From Geminicoccaceae bacterium (lineage in GTDB: Bacteria > Pseudomonadota > Alphaproteobacteria > Geminicoccales > Geminicoccaceae), in assembly GCA_028285265.1 (NCBI GenBank), contig JANQPX010000008.1, positions 1 through 64,000 of the forward strand: a stretch of DNA of 64,000 nucleotides, read 5' to 3'. Below, one piece after another: positions 17,690-26,387 of this stretch (positions are counted from its first letter, which is position 1; every line of letters starts with the position of its first letter). The position numbers and the translations under genes were made by a program. The notes beneath the pieces were generated by a model. It was not told where the DNA came from. It searched no databases and worked only from the letters and a program-made list of their open reading frames with translations.

Positions 17690-19179
17690 TGAGTGCAGAG
17701 ATCGCCATTCTCCTCTGCCTTTTTGTGCCAGCCATCGGCTCGCTCGGCATATGGTTCACCGGCAATCAACCGAATGTGCGTGAAGGCGTCACGCTGGTGA
17801 CGGCGGGGCTACTCTTTTGCCTCGTTCTCATCGTCGTTGCCGATGTTGGGGCTGGTAGCCGTCCGGAAGCGGTTCTGTTGGAGATGTTCCCCGGGCTCGG
17901 CATCGCCTTCAAAGTCGAACCGTTGGGTGCCACCTTTGCGCTCATTGCGAGCAGCCTTTGGATCCTCACATCGATCTACGCCATTGGCTATATGCGTGGT
18001 CACCACGAAGAAAATCAGACCCGTTTCTTCGCCTTCTTTGCGCTCGCTATTGCGAGCACCATGGGGATCGCTTTTGCCGGCAATATGCTGACGCTCTTCA
18101 CCTTTTATGAGGTCCTCAGCGTTTGCACCTACCCGCTTGTCACCCATAGTGGGACGCCGGAAGCCAAGCGCGCAGGGAGGGTTTATCTCGGTATCCTCCT
18201 CGGCACATCCATCGGCTTTCAGCTCTTTGCGATCGGCTATACCTGGGTCGTCGCTGGAACACTCGACTTTACCGATGGCGGGATCCTCGAGGGTAAGATC
18301 TCGACGGGCATGGCGATCGTCCTCCTGTCGCTCTATGTGTTCGGCATCGGAAAAGCAGCATTGATGCCCTTTCATCGCTGGCTGCCAGCCGCCATGGTTG
18401 CGCCAACACCGGTGAGTGCCTTGCTCCACGCCGTAGCCGTCGTCAAAGCCGGCGTTTTTTCGATCCTTAAGGTCTCGGTCTATATTTTTGGGATCGACTT
18501 ACTTTCGGCGACAGATGCCGGCCTTTGGCTTGCCTATGCAGCGGCCGCCACGATTATCTTGGCGTCCATCGTGGCGATGACGAAAGACAATCTGAAGCTT
18601 CGGCTTGCCTACTCAACCGTCAGCCAACTGTCCTACATCGTCCTCGGCGCGATGCTGGCAACGTCAAGCAGTGCCCTCGGTGGCGCGATGCACATTGCGA
18701 TGCACGCTTTCGGCAAGATCACACTCTTCTTTTGTGCCGGCGCCATTATGGTCGCCACCCATAAAACTGAAATTAGTCAAATGCATGGCCTTGGGCGCCA
18801 GATGCCCTTCACGTTCATCGCTTTTGGTATCGCAGCCTTGAGCATCATCGGGCTGCCCCCCTTGGGCGGGGCTTGGAGTAAATGGCAGCTCGCGCTTGGT
18901 GCGGCCGAGGCAGAGCAGTTACTTCTCATTGCTGTCCTGATGGTGTCGTCCCTGTTGAATGTGGCCTATCTCATTCCTGTGGCCATTCGAGGGTTTATGC
19001 CGGCATCGCAAGGCAACGCGGCATCGCACGAACAAAATGGCGGTAGTCAGTGGCAAATCAAGGAAGCTCCTATGCTCTGTGTGGTGCCGCTTTGCATCAC
19101 GGCGGTCGGGTGCTTCGCTCTATTCTTGTTCGCCGATAGCCTGTTTTACTTTCTCCAGCCCATCGTCTCCGGAGATTGA
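17689..19179 (+). CDS. NuoL/M-like antiporter subunit, second paralogue
   Basis: This 496-residue proton-conducting subunit has the TM5 Glu in TLFTFYEVLSVCTYPLVTH and Lys/His residues in ALMPFHRWLPAAMVAPTPVS followed by HAVAVVKAGVFS. The wording LHAVAVVKAG is closer to the NuoL/MrpA N-terminal module than the first D paralogue is. It may therefore stand in for the missing NuoL part of MrpA. The start overlaps the previous stop by one base, so it belongs to the same transcript. Confidence 0.85.
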   Translation: MSAEIAILLCLFVPAIGSLGIWFTGNQPNVREGVTLVTAGLLFCLVLIVVADVGAGSRPEAVLLEMFPGLGIAFKVEPLGATFALIASSLWILTSIYAIGYMRGHHEENQTRFFAFFALAIASTMGIAFAGNMLTLFTFYEVLSVCTYPLVTHSGTPEAKRAGRVYLGILLGTSIGFQLFAIGYTWVVAGTLDFTDGGILEGKISTGMAIVLLSLYVFGIGKAALMPFHRWLPAAMVAPTPVSALLHAVAVVKAGVFSILKVSVYIFGIDLLSATDAGLWLAYAAAATIILASIVAMTKDNLKLRLAYSTVSQLSYIVLGAMLATSSSALGGAMHIAMHAFGKITLFFCAGAIMVATHKTEISQMHGLGRQMPFTFIAFGIAALSIIGLPPLGGAWSKWQLALGAAEAEQLLLIAVLMVSSLLNVAYLIPVAIRGFMPASQGNAASHEQNGGSQWQIKEAPMLCVVPLCITAVGCFALFLFADSLFYFLQPIVSGD

Positions 19180-19496
19180 TGATGAAAGATCGATTGCGAG
19201 AAGATGGCAAGGAATTCGATTGGTTTGATCAGCCACGCAACATTGCGCTCATCATTGCTCTACTTGTTGTTTGTTGCGTGCTGCTCTTCTTTGCTGACGC
19301 CTTTTATCATAAGCACCCCCATTTTGAGATCGAGAATTTATTTGGATTTTATGGGGTCTACGGCTTTTTCGTCTGTGTTGCCCTTGTTCTGATCGCAAAA
19401 TCATTGCGCAAGATACTGATGCGCGATGAAGAATACTACGACTCCGAAGACGAAACTCATCCTACCCAAAGCCTGTCTCGCCATCCCCATGACTAG
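19179..19496 (+). CDS. small two-helix membrane protein inside the antiporter operon
   Basis: This protein of about 105 residues has a charged N-terminus (EDGKEFDWFDQPRNIALII), helix one (IIALLVVCCVLLFFADAFY), a short loop with KHPHFEIENLFGFYG, helix two (GFFVCVALVLIAKSL) and an acidic C-tail. Two ATGs (19179 and 19182) are possible; GGAG is better spaced from the second. It does not match any standard Mrp subunit I recognise. Its place between two large NuoL/M-like genes, overlapping both, suggests an accessory or assembly subunit of this antiporter subtype. Confidence 0.75.
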   Translation: MMKDRLREDGKEFDWFDQPRNIALIIALLVVCCVLLFFADAFYHKHPHFEIENLFGFYGVYGFFVCVALVLIAKSLRKILMRDEEYYDSEDETHPTQSLSRHPHD

Positions 19497-21186
19497 TATC
19501 TCGCCAGGTTTAATCCTTATCCTCGGTTCCGTCGCCGTACCATTTCTGCGGGGAACCGTCCGACAATCCTATATGCTAGCGCTTCCTCTGATAGCGCTGG
19601 TGATGTGCGCTTTGGTGCTCGAATCGGGGCATCATGGGCATATCGAGATCATGGGCATTGGCCTGGAGCTTGTGCGCGTTGACAAGCTCTCGACGATCTT
19701 TGGCATTATTTTTTCCATCGCCGCAGCCCTCGGTGTTCTTTATGCGCAGCATGAGGATGACGTCCTGCAACAGGTGGCTGGTCTCATCTATGCTGGCGCT
19801 GCCATCGGAGCCGTCTATGCCGGTGATCTCTTAACGCTCTTTATTTATTGGGAACTTACGGCCGTCTCGTCGGTCTTCTTGATCTGGGCGTCTCGAACCG
19901 AGCGCGCGTACAAGGCCGGCATGCGATATCTTATCATCCAAGTCGGTTCCGGCGTTCTCCTTATGGCCGGCGCCATTTATCGCTATGCAGAAACCGGATC
20001 GCTTCAGTTCGATGAGCTTGGCCTAACAGGCATTGGCAATACGCTGATCTTCTTGGCCTTTGGTATCAAATGTGCCTTTCCGCTGCTGCACAATTGGCTC
20101 GAAGATGCCTATCCCGAGGCCACAGTGACCGGCACCGTGATGCTGAGTGCCTTTACCACAAAGTTGGCTGTCTACTCGTTAGCGCGCGGATTTCCTGGAA
20201 CAGAGATCCTCATCTATATCGGCGTTACCATGACAGCATTTCCGATCTTTTATGCCGTCATTGAAAACGACTTGCGTCGCGTTCTTGCCTATAGCCTCAA
20301 CAATCAGCTCGGCTTCATGGTGACAGGCATTGGTGTCGGTACGCCTTTGGCCATCAATGGCACAGCAGCCCACGCCTTTTGCCATATCCTCTATAAAGCC
20401 CTCCTGTTCATGTCGATGGGCGCCGTGTTGCATCGTGTCGGGACGATCAAGGGATCTGAGCTTGGCGGGCTCTACAAATCGATGCCTTGGACCACGGTCT
20501 TCTGCATCATTGGCGCGGCATCGATTTCGGCTTTCCCACTGTTTAGTGGGTTCGTTTCCAAGTCGATGATCCTAACGGCTGTCGCGGAACAAGGATATAT
20601 CGTTCCCTGGCTCCTCCTGCTCTTTGCGTCTGCCGGTGTTTTTCATCACTCCGGCATCAAGATACCCTTCTTTGCATTCTTCGCTCACGACAGCGGCATT
20701 AGGGTGCAGGAAGCACCGATGAATATGCTGATTGCCATGGGCATCGCTTCGTTCTTCTGTGTTGGTATCGGTGTGTTTCCAAGCGCTCTCTATGCGCTCC
20801 TGCCTTTCCCCGTCGACTATCATCCCTACACGACATACCACGTCGTTAATCAGTTGCAGTTGCTGCTTTTCTCTGCGCTGGCCTTCACATGGCTGATGCG
20901 AACGGGGGTTTATCCGCCAGAGCTGCGATCGACCAATTTGGACTTCGATATCGTCTATCGGCGCGGCCTTCCTGCGTTAATGCGGACTCTCGGGAATGCC
21001 ATCACGTCAATCGATGGCGCCGTGCGCTCGAAGGCGCTCGCCCTGTTAAATTCTTGCATTGCGGGAATCTACAGTCTCTCCAGTGAGCGTGGATCCTTCG
21101 CCAAATCAATCGGCACCGGAAGTATGGTGTTTTGGGTTCTCACCATGCTTGTTGCCTATCTGTTGATTTCTCTTGCTGGCGCGTAA
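19489..21186 (+). CDS. NuoL/M-like antiporter subunit, third paralogue with C-terminal extension
   Basis: This is the third proton-conducting subunit of the cluster, with Glu in LLTLFIYWELTAVSSVF, the loop GIKCAFPLLHNWLEDAYPEA and the helix FTTKLAVYSLARG. It is longer (565 residues from ATG 19489) than the other two. Beyond the core is a C-terminal part of about 100 residues with DFDIVYRRGLPALMRTLG, reminiscent of the lateral C-terminal extensions of NuoL/MrpA-type subunits. ATG 19489 overlaps the small gene by eight bases; a start 21 codons upstream would overlap more. It is the last gene of the operon. Confidence 0.85.
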   Translation: MTSISPGLILILGSVAVPFLRGTVRQSYMLALPLIALVMCALVLESGHHGHIEIMGIGLELVRVDKLSTIFGIIFSIAAALGVLYAQHEDDVLQQVAGLIYAGAAIGAVYAGDLLTLFIYWELTAVSSVFLIWASRTERAYKAGMRYLIIQVGSGVLLMAGAIYRYAETGSLQFDELGLTGIGNTLIFLAFGIKCAFPLLHNWLEDAYPEATVTGTVMLSAFTTKLAVYSLARGFPGTEILIYIGVTMTAFPIFYAVIENDLRRVLAYSLNNQLGFMVTGIGVGTPLAINGTAAHAFCHILYKALLFMSMGAVLHRVGTIKGSELGGLYKSMPWTTVFCIIGAASISAFPLFSGFVSKSMILTAVAEQGYIVPWLLLLFASAGVFHHSGIKIPFFAFFAHDSGIRVQEAPMNMLIAMGIASFFCVGIGVFPSALYALLPFPVDYHPYTTYHVVNQLQLLLFSALAFTWLMRTGVYPPELRSTNLDFDIVYRRGLPALMRTLGNAITSIDGAVRSKALALLNSCIAGIYSLSSERGSFAKSIGTGSMVFWVLTMLVAYLLISLAGA

Positions 21187-21193
21187 GGCAAAC

Positions 21194-21218
21194 GACCGGC
21201 TGTTGGGCAACGCCGGTC
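21194..21218. terminator. hairpin directly after the antiporter operon
   Basis: GACCGGC (21194-21200) and GCCGGTC (21212-21218) form a perfect seven-base stem with an 11-base loop, seven bases after the last antiporter stop. No T-run follows, so this may be an mRNA 3' stabiliser or a Rho-type end rather than an intrinsic terminator. Confidence 0.4.
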
Positions 21219-21824
21219 TCGAAGCAGCGAGATGTCCGAAGACGACGACATGATCAATTGGCAGCTGTTAGCAACGCGTTGCCTCGTCAGCAACAAGTGT
21301 TCGTCACCGGACAGGCACCACGACTGACGGCTTGTTCGATCGCAAGACCGTCACCATTGATCCCATCTTGCGCATGAGATCTTGGGGTTAGCCCCCTTTC
21401 ATTGACCTCATATGACATCGAATTCGTTGATAGTCGCATCGGGCGGTTTCGACGTTCTGACGTGGCGTCAAGAACGGATCAGGTTCAGGGGATGAGCCCG
21501 CTTCCACCTTGAACCAAGAAATCAAACCACGTATATCACAAGCCTTCATCGAGATTTGTCACGGGCACCGCCCCTATCTCCGTTAGGCGGCAGGGGCCGG
21601 CATTGTACATGTTCCGGATTCCTAACGGTCGGCGGATGATGAGGGCGGCGATCTCCCCGACACGGTTGGATTAAGATTGAGCGGCTCTTGGTTGTATCCA
21701 GCGGTCTCGACCCCGCCGGAGCCCGATGAGTCATTGGATGGTGGCGGATGGCAGCGCTCGCAGTCATAAAGCTGCCACGGGTGTCATGGGAAAGAAGGGC
21801 GCAAGGTCGAGGCGTTTCGAACAC
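21219..21824. other. 606-base stretch without a convincing gene
   Basis: I see no reading frame with a recognisable protein on either strand. A 165-codon frame on the minus strand (ending near 21546) has low-complexity composition and overlaps the SDR gene antisense. The stretch may hold the SDR promoter. Confidence 0.5.
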
Positions 21825-22655
21825 ATGCGTGAAGTGCAAGGTCAAAGCTTTCTCGTTGTCGGTGGTGCCAAGGGGATCGGGCAAGCGACCTGCACACGAC
21901 TCGCCGCGAAGAATGCGAAGCTCTTGGTCATTGATGTCGATGCTCGGGCGCTCGACGGCCTGGCTGAGGCGCTGCAACAGGACATCGAGACCTGGTGTTT
22001 CGACATGACGAAGCGGGCTGACGTGACAGCGTTTTGTCATTCCTTGACCGAGCGGGATGTGAAGCTTGACGGCGTGGTGATGTCAGCGGCCGTTCACGGC
22101 GGCTGTCCCGCCGAGGCGATGAGCGACGCCTTCATCGAACGGATCATCGAGGTCAACTTGACCAGTCACGTCGCCTTCGTGCGTGACCTGCTGCCCAGTC
22201 TGCGCGATGGTGCGCGCATTGTCGGAATCAGCTCCAACTGTGCCGACATCGGCATTCCGATGGAATCGATCTACGCGGCATCAAAGGCGGGCATCGAGCG
22301 GTTCTATGAGGCGCTCGCGATTGAACTCTCGGACCGTCGCATTCGACCTCTTTTGATTCAACCCGGCAACGTCAACACCGGCTTCAATGAGACCGGCAAT
22401 GACTATCAGCCCACGGGTGATGGCTTCATCGACGAGGGCTACCGACGGGTCATCGCCAGGATCGATAGCAGCAATGGCATTGATCCCGGCGCGGTGGCGG
22501 ATGCCACCGTCCATGCCCTCACGGCGCGTCGACCCTCGTTCCGCACGCTGGTCGGTATGAATGCTCTCAAGACCCATTGGGCGAAGCGCCTGCTTGGCAC
22601 CGATCTGGCGCTCCGTCTCATGGCTAAGTTTTTTGGCTTCCGCTCCGCCCACTAA
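21825..22655 (+). CDS. short-chain dehydrogenase/reductase (SDR)
   Basis: This 276-residue classical SDR has the cofactor loop FLVVGGAKGIGQATCTRLA (GGxxGIG), acidic Asp after beta-2 (LLVIDVDARAL, favouring NAD), the NAG-like SAAVHGG, and the catalytic Ser in ISSNCADIG with YAASKAGIERF (Tyr-x3-Lys). The ATG at 21825 gives a normal N-terminus; an upstream frame extension is unlike the family. It is divergent in orientation from the epimerase/GMC cluster next door, which also handles alcohol/ketone chemistry. The substrate is unknown. Confidence 0.85.
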   Translation: MREVQGQSFLVVGGAKGIGQATCTRLAAKNAKLLVIDVDARALDGLAEALQQDIETWCFDMTKRADVTAFCHSLTERDVKLDGVVMSAAVHGGCPAEAMSDAFIERIIEVNLTSHVAFVRDLLPSLRDGARIVGISSNCADIGIPMESIYAASKAGIERFYEALAIELSDRRIRPLLIQPGNVNTGFNETGNDYQPTGDGFIDEGYRRVIARIDSSNGIDPGAVADATVHALTARRPSFRTLVGMNALKTHWAKRLLGTDLALRLMAKFFGFRSAH

Positions 22656-22703
22656 GCGAGCGAGAATGCGGACGCCGCCAACATATCGGTCAGAGCGCGC
22701 GTC

Positions 22704-23723
22704 TTACGAAAACTTCTTCACGAGCCAGAGCGCTTTTTGGCCAAGTGGCGAACGATGGGGAGATTGCCCTGCCGACTGACGTTCCGAGGACAGGAACCAG
22801 TCGTAGCTCTCCTTCAACATTCTCATGTTCGAGTATTGCGGCTTCCAACCCATGTCCAGCAGGGGTTGGACATCGAAGTAGCATGCCTTGTGGTAGGTCA
22901 TGTAATGCCACGGCACCAACGGGGACAGCCGCAACCAATAGAGAAGACGTAGGGTATTGATCGTGAGGCCTTCGGGAAGGCTTTTCACCTTCGATGTGCG
23001 CTCAGCATAGTCGATCAGCCGTTCCAGATCACCGCGCAACGTGCCGAAGTCGTGGGTGCCGACATTGTAGGTGCCATTGCGACCGGCATCGAGCGCCAGC
23101 ATGTAGAAGTCCATCAGATCGTGGGCATGGATGAACTGAAAGCCGATATTCCCGGACCCAATGACGTACACATTTCGATTGTCACGAATCCATTCAAAGA
23201 GGATCTGGAAGATGCCGAGCCGGCCGGCACCTAGAGTAGCCCGCGGGCGGATCGTAATGAGGGTGATCCCATTCTTTTCGCAGATCTCATCGACGATCTG
23301 TTCGCCGGCAAGCTTGGACCGACCGTAGGGCTCCACCGGCAGTGTCGGCGTATGTTCGGTGATAGGCGCCTCGTTCGGGATTCCGAAGACCGAGGTCGAA
23401 CTTGTGTGGATGATGGCCCGCGCGCCGGCGCGCGCAGCTTCTTCCGCGACGATCCGGCTGCCTTCGGCGTTGACCTCCCAATATTGCTTGCCGGCATCGG
23501 TCTGCGCGACCAAGGCAGCGTTGTGGTGGACAACGTCGACGCCTTGCATGGCGTGACGCACACCATCGCGGTCAAGCACGCTGCAATTGACAAATTCGAT
23601 GTCCTGCGGACGCGACGGATCCTCCCAAATGTCCAGAATCCGAACCTTTTCGCCACGCTCGGATAGTCGCCGCGCGACCAAGTTGCCAATGAACCCTGAG
23701 CCGCCAGTGATGAGATGTGTCAT
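22704..23723 (-). CDS. NAD-dependent epimerase/dehydratase (extended SDR, 3-beta-HSD-like)
   Basis: This 339-residue extended SDR has an N-terminal loop HLITGGSGFIGNLVARRL, Asp in VRILDIWEDP, the catalytic HTSSTSVFG serine block and EPYGRSKLAGEQ (Tyr-x3-Lys). The sequence has a strongly basic C-terminus. The following gene on the same strand upstream is a GMC flavoenzyme 29 bases away. Together with the nearby SDR this suggests a short oxidation pathway acting on a hydroxylated lipid, terpenoid or sugar. Epimerase versus 3-beta-hydroxysteroid-dehydrogenase activity cannot be told apart here. Confidence 0.8.
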   Translation of the reverse strand: MTHLITGGSGFIGNLVARRLSERGEKVRILDIWEDPSRPQDIEFVNCSVLDRDGVRHAMQGVDVVHHNAALVAQTDAGKQYWEVNAEGSRIVAEEAARAGARAIIHTSSTSVFGIPNEAPITEHTPTLPVEPYGRSKLAGEQIVDEICEKNGITLITIRPRATLGAGRLGIFQILFEWIRDNRNVYVIGSGNIGFQFIHAHDLMDFYMLALDAGRNGTYNVGTHDFGTLRGDLERLIDYAERTSKVKSLPEGLTINTLRLLYWLRLSPLVPWHYMTYHKACYFDVQPLLDMGWKPQYSNMRMLKESYDWFLSSERQSAGQSPHRSPLGQKALWLVKKFS

Positions 23724-23752
23724 GGTCTTTCCGATAGTAGTCTCGAAGCCGA

Positions 23753-25246
23753 TCAGTGCCGCCGGCTTTCAAGGAAGTGAACAACGTTTCGGTGCGCGAG
23801 CGCCATGATCGTCCCTTGGGGATTGACCACGGTCGGCCCGCAGAGGAGCGACGCGTCGGCGAGGTGGAGGTCATCCACATCATGAACCTTGCCGAACGAA
23901 TTCGCGACTGTCCGTTCCCGTGCCTCGCCCATCGGGCAGCTCGAGAACATGTGCAGTGTGGTAAGGCTGACGCGCTCGGACGGCAACTCGTCGGGAAGGT
24001 GCCGAAGGTCGGCCATGGATCGGAGCGGGGGGCAGCCGGCGACATTGGGAAAGATGGCTTCGGCGCCAGCCGCAAGTAAACATTCAGCCAGTCGTCGGAG
24101 GCCCTCCGCCAGGTTCTGCATATCGACCGGATCGTGTCGTACCCGGACGAGTGGATCATCGAAACCGGGTAGCGGCCGGACAACGCCTCGCCCACCGGTC
24201 GTCTGCGCATAGTAGATCGCGGCATGCTCCCACTGCCCCTCGAGCTCGGGGAGACTCTCCGGTCGGTCCATCATTGCCAACGCCACCGCCGGTGGCTTGC
24301 TGATCGAACAGCCGAGGCTGAAATTCGGGTCGAATTCCTTGACCTGGTGCACCGGTTCGAGGCTACCGTCGCCGTTCACAGGCTCTGGAAAGCGTGCGAC
24401 CGCTTTGATCATGGGATGAAAAGCGAGGGTATTGCCGACGTTTCGCCGGAGACCTGAGCGTCGCAGCAAGGCTGCGGTCTGCACCGCGCCGCAGGCGACG
24501 AACACGGTCTTTGTTCGGATCTCCAATGGGCGTCTGTCGCCGCCCTCAGTTCTCGTGGCGTTGAGGTGCCACCGGCCGCCATGGCGCTCAAGACGACGAA
24601 CCCTCGTCTCAGGGAGCATTTTTCCCCCCGCTTCAAGGTAGCGCGGGATAAAAGTCTCGGTCATTGATTGCTTGACGCCCGGTGAGCCGGATTTCCAGGT
24701 CGGCGCGTAGCTGAACAAACGCGGCACTTCCATACAATGCCAGCCCAACCTGCGGGCACCGTCACCTAGCTTTTCCGAAATGGTCGGCGCTGGCCCGGGC
24801 AAATGCGAGATCTTGGCGATTTGTTCACTTGCCGCCACATGCGGCATCAAATCGTCAGCGAGTGTCTGGTCCGTACGGAACTCCCGTTTCCAGCCTTCGA
24901 GCACCTCGGGCGGTGGCCTGTGGTAGAGGCCGCGATTGATCTCACTGCCACCACCGACGCAACGCCCTTCGACGTATCCGACCTTGGCTTTACCCATACC
25001 GACCGTAATGCCGCCATTTCGATACTTCTGGCACACCTCTTCTCGAGAGAAGTGAACGGCTGACTCAAGGGGCAGGAATTCACCCTCCTCGATGAGCAGG
25101 ACGTCACGATCGGCCGCAGCCAGCATCGCGGCGGTAATGGCCCCGCCAGGGCCTGAGCCAACGACGGTGATCTCAGCATCAATCACATTGTCAATCGGCG
25201 GCTTCAGAATGCTCAAAAGCCGACTTGCCGTGGTTCGCACCATCAT
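23753..25246 (-). CDS. GMC-family FAD-dependent oxidoreductase
   Basis: This 497-residue flavoenzyme has the FAD-binding loop ITVVGSGPGGAITAAMLA (GxGxxG, about residues 26-43), then LLIEEG, and GRCVGGGSEINRGLYHR, the GMC signature. The C-terminal end reads SSCPMGEARERT, HLADASLLCGPTVVNPQGTI and ALAHRN, carrying the catalytic His/Asn region. GMC enzymes oxidise alcohols with FAD; bacterial members related to cholesterol oxidase and long-chain alcohol oxidase use this wording. The start overlaps the end of a small gene upstream by 56 bases, implying co-translation. Confidence 0.87.
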   Translation of the reverse strand: MMVRTTASRLLSILKPPIDNVIDAEITVVGSGPGGAITAAMLAAADRDVLLIEEGEFLPLESAVHFSREEVCQKYRNGGITVGMGKAKVGYVEGRCVGGGSEINRGLYHRPPPEVLEGWKREFRTDQTLADDLMPHVAASEQIAKISHLPGPAPTISEKLGDGARRLGWHCMEVPRLFSYAPTWKSGSPGVKQSMTETFIPRYLEAGGKMLPETRVRRLERHGGRWHLNATRTEGGDRRPLEIRTKTVFVACGAVQTAALLRRSGLRRNVGNTLAFHPMIKAVARFPEPVNGDGSLEPVHQVKEFDPNFSLGCSISKPPAVALAMMDRPESLPELEGQWEHAAIYYAQTTGGRGVVRPLPGFDDPLVRVRHDPVDMQNLAEGLRRLAECLLAAGAEAIFPNVAGCPPLRSMADLRHLPDELPSERVSLTTLHMFSSCPMGEARERTVANSFGKVHDVDDLHLADASLLCGPTVVNPQGTIMALAHRNVVHFLESRRH

Positions 25247-25595
25247 GGAGCTCCGAATAGCAAGCGAACATGGTCATGGTCTCGTGAAACTTGATGAAAT
25301 CGCGGCGGAAACCAAACGCTGATTCGCGCCAAGAACAGATGTGACGCGACTGTCTATGATAGGGCAGGCGATCGAACCGTCGGCCCGTCATCAAAAGCGT
25401 CGACATTCCAAATAGCAGCGCAATCGTCCGCATGGGAATCTGCAAAAAACCCGGTAGGTTGCTATGTTGGGTAAGAACAAAGCTAGTAGTAGAATTAATA
25501 ACGTCTGGTGTGGCTTGATCGGTTCCGATGCGTTCGCGAATAATGGCATCGACGAGCGCAGCAACAATGATATCCTTTCGATCCTTTTTGATCAT
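25191..25595 (-). CDS. small protein coupled to the GMC oxidoreductase
   Basis: This 134-residue soluble protein reads IIVAALVDAIIRERIG near the start and ends with DRLPYHRQSRHICSWRESAF, then RRDFIKFHETMTMFACYSE. The R-LP---R---W--S--G--RDFIKF pattern resembles the helical segment that precedes the flavin domain in long-chain alcohol oxidase-type GMC proteins. I infer it is the separate small subunit of the downstream GMC enzyme, with which it overlaps by 56 bases. I start at ATG 25595; an upstream extension of 60 codons in AT-rich DNA is unlikely. Its base composition is lower in GC than that of its neighbours. Confidence 0.6.
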   Translation of the reverse strand: MIKKDRKDIIVAALVDAIIRERIGTDQATPDVINSTTSFVLTQHSNLPGFLQIPMRTIALLFGMSTLLMTGRRFDRLPYHRQSRHICSWRESAFGFRRDFIKFHETMTMFACYSELHDGANHGKSAFEHSEAAD

Positions 25596-25835
25596 TTGAT
25601 TGGTACTTTCCGACCCGACAAAACGCGCCGATAATGATCGCTTCTTAATTGAGAACGAACCAATAGGTGTGCTCAAGGCCACCATTTTCGACGAGAATGT
25701 CGCAAAACTACTCGTTGTTGGCCGCAGTGCCAAGCGGCCAAACCCTACTATTTGCCGTAAAATTGTTAGAACCATAGATTATACTGTACCAAACTACCCA
25801 AGTACGTCTGGTGCAGCTTAGATATTGTCGTTCAT
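25596..25835. other. AT-rich spacer upstream of the GMC operon
   Basis: About 240 bases of lower-GC DNA lie between the GMC-associated small gene and a gene fragment. It is the likely promoter region for the minus-strand GMC operon. No recognisable protein is encoded. Confidence 0.5.
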
Positions 25836-25960
25836 TTAAGCGAAAAGCTCCCAAACATTGTCGCGCTTAGAGGTCTTGGACTTCTTGATCATGGTTTGCG
25901 GGGTGAAGGGCAGATCTTCTGCCTGAAGGTCCTCCCGACGAATATAGTAAGAGAGAAAGA
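25836..25960 (-). pseudogene. 3' end fragment of an unknown gene
   Basis: Read on the minus strand, the last 40 or so codons give a clean protein-like end (SYYIRREDLQAEDLPF, then KKSKTSKRDNVWELFA and stop at 25836). It has good codon use but no start. The sequence upstream of it is the IS6-like transposase remnant, so the rest of this gene was probably lost when that element inserted or recombined. I do not recognise the family. Confidence 0.4.
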
Positions 25961-26204
25961 TGTATGAAACGCAAGTGTTCTGCCGACGAACACATGATTG
26001 GCGTGGCGTTCATCAACATGGGCGCGCGCTCGAGATCCTGGTGCAAAAGCGTTGCAAAATCGAGCTGCCAAGCGTTCTTTAAGAAACGGGGCTCGGCGTA
26101 TGGTTGTGATCCGAGGGTGATGATCACCAACCGGCGTCGAAGCTACGAAGCTATCGCTAAGGACGTCATGCCAGCAGCACAAAGGCTAAACAAGCGCGCC
26201 TAGG
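25945..26204 (+). pseudogene. IS6-family-like transposase remnant, frameshifted
   Basis: Three frames on the plus strand together spell part of an IS6-type DDE transposase. Frame one gives VFCRRTHDWRGVHQHG then ALEILVQKR, compared with the family's HYLWRAVDQ-G-VLDILVQ-RR. Frame two gives AAKRSLRNGARR. Frame three gives DPRVMITNRRRSYEAIAKDV and RLNKRA followed by a stop, compared with PRVI-TDK--SY--A--E--P and GLNNRAE. At least two frameshifts and a stop are needed, so the gene is dead. No inverted-repeat ends were found. Confidence 0.6.
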
Positions 26205-26210
26205 GCTCAC

Positions 26211-26269
26211 GACCAGATTGACACCGGCCCTATCGAAACCGTCTATCCGGAGCCAGCTATCGTCACGCC
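26211..26269 (+). repeat. dispersed short repeat, copy A
   Basis: GACCAGATTGACACCGG is followed by ATCGAAACCGTCTATCCGG and AGCCAGCTATCGTCACGCC. By eye, the last 30 bases are about 77 percent identical to copy B (28377-28441) and about 81 percent to copy C (33386-33431). This copy lies just past the transposase remnant. Confidence 0.5.
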
Positions 26270-26387
26270 CATTCCATCCTTTGGGGACCTGTTCCGACGA
26301 CGTGATGGTCGCCTGACCAGTTGTTAGCCGCAATCTCTGTGACCGACTGTAACAAGGCGACAGTCCCCGGCTTTGCAACGCACACGG

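Noticed and set aside
21546..22040. 165-codon frame on the minus strand
   Set aside because: Mostly antisense to the SDR gene, with skewed composition and no family resemblance.
25596..25775. 60-codon extension of the GMC-associated small protein
   Set aside because: The extension is in AT-rich DNA and is low in protein-like content; ATG 25595 is a better start.
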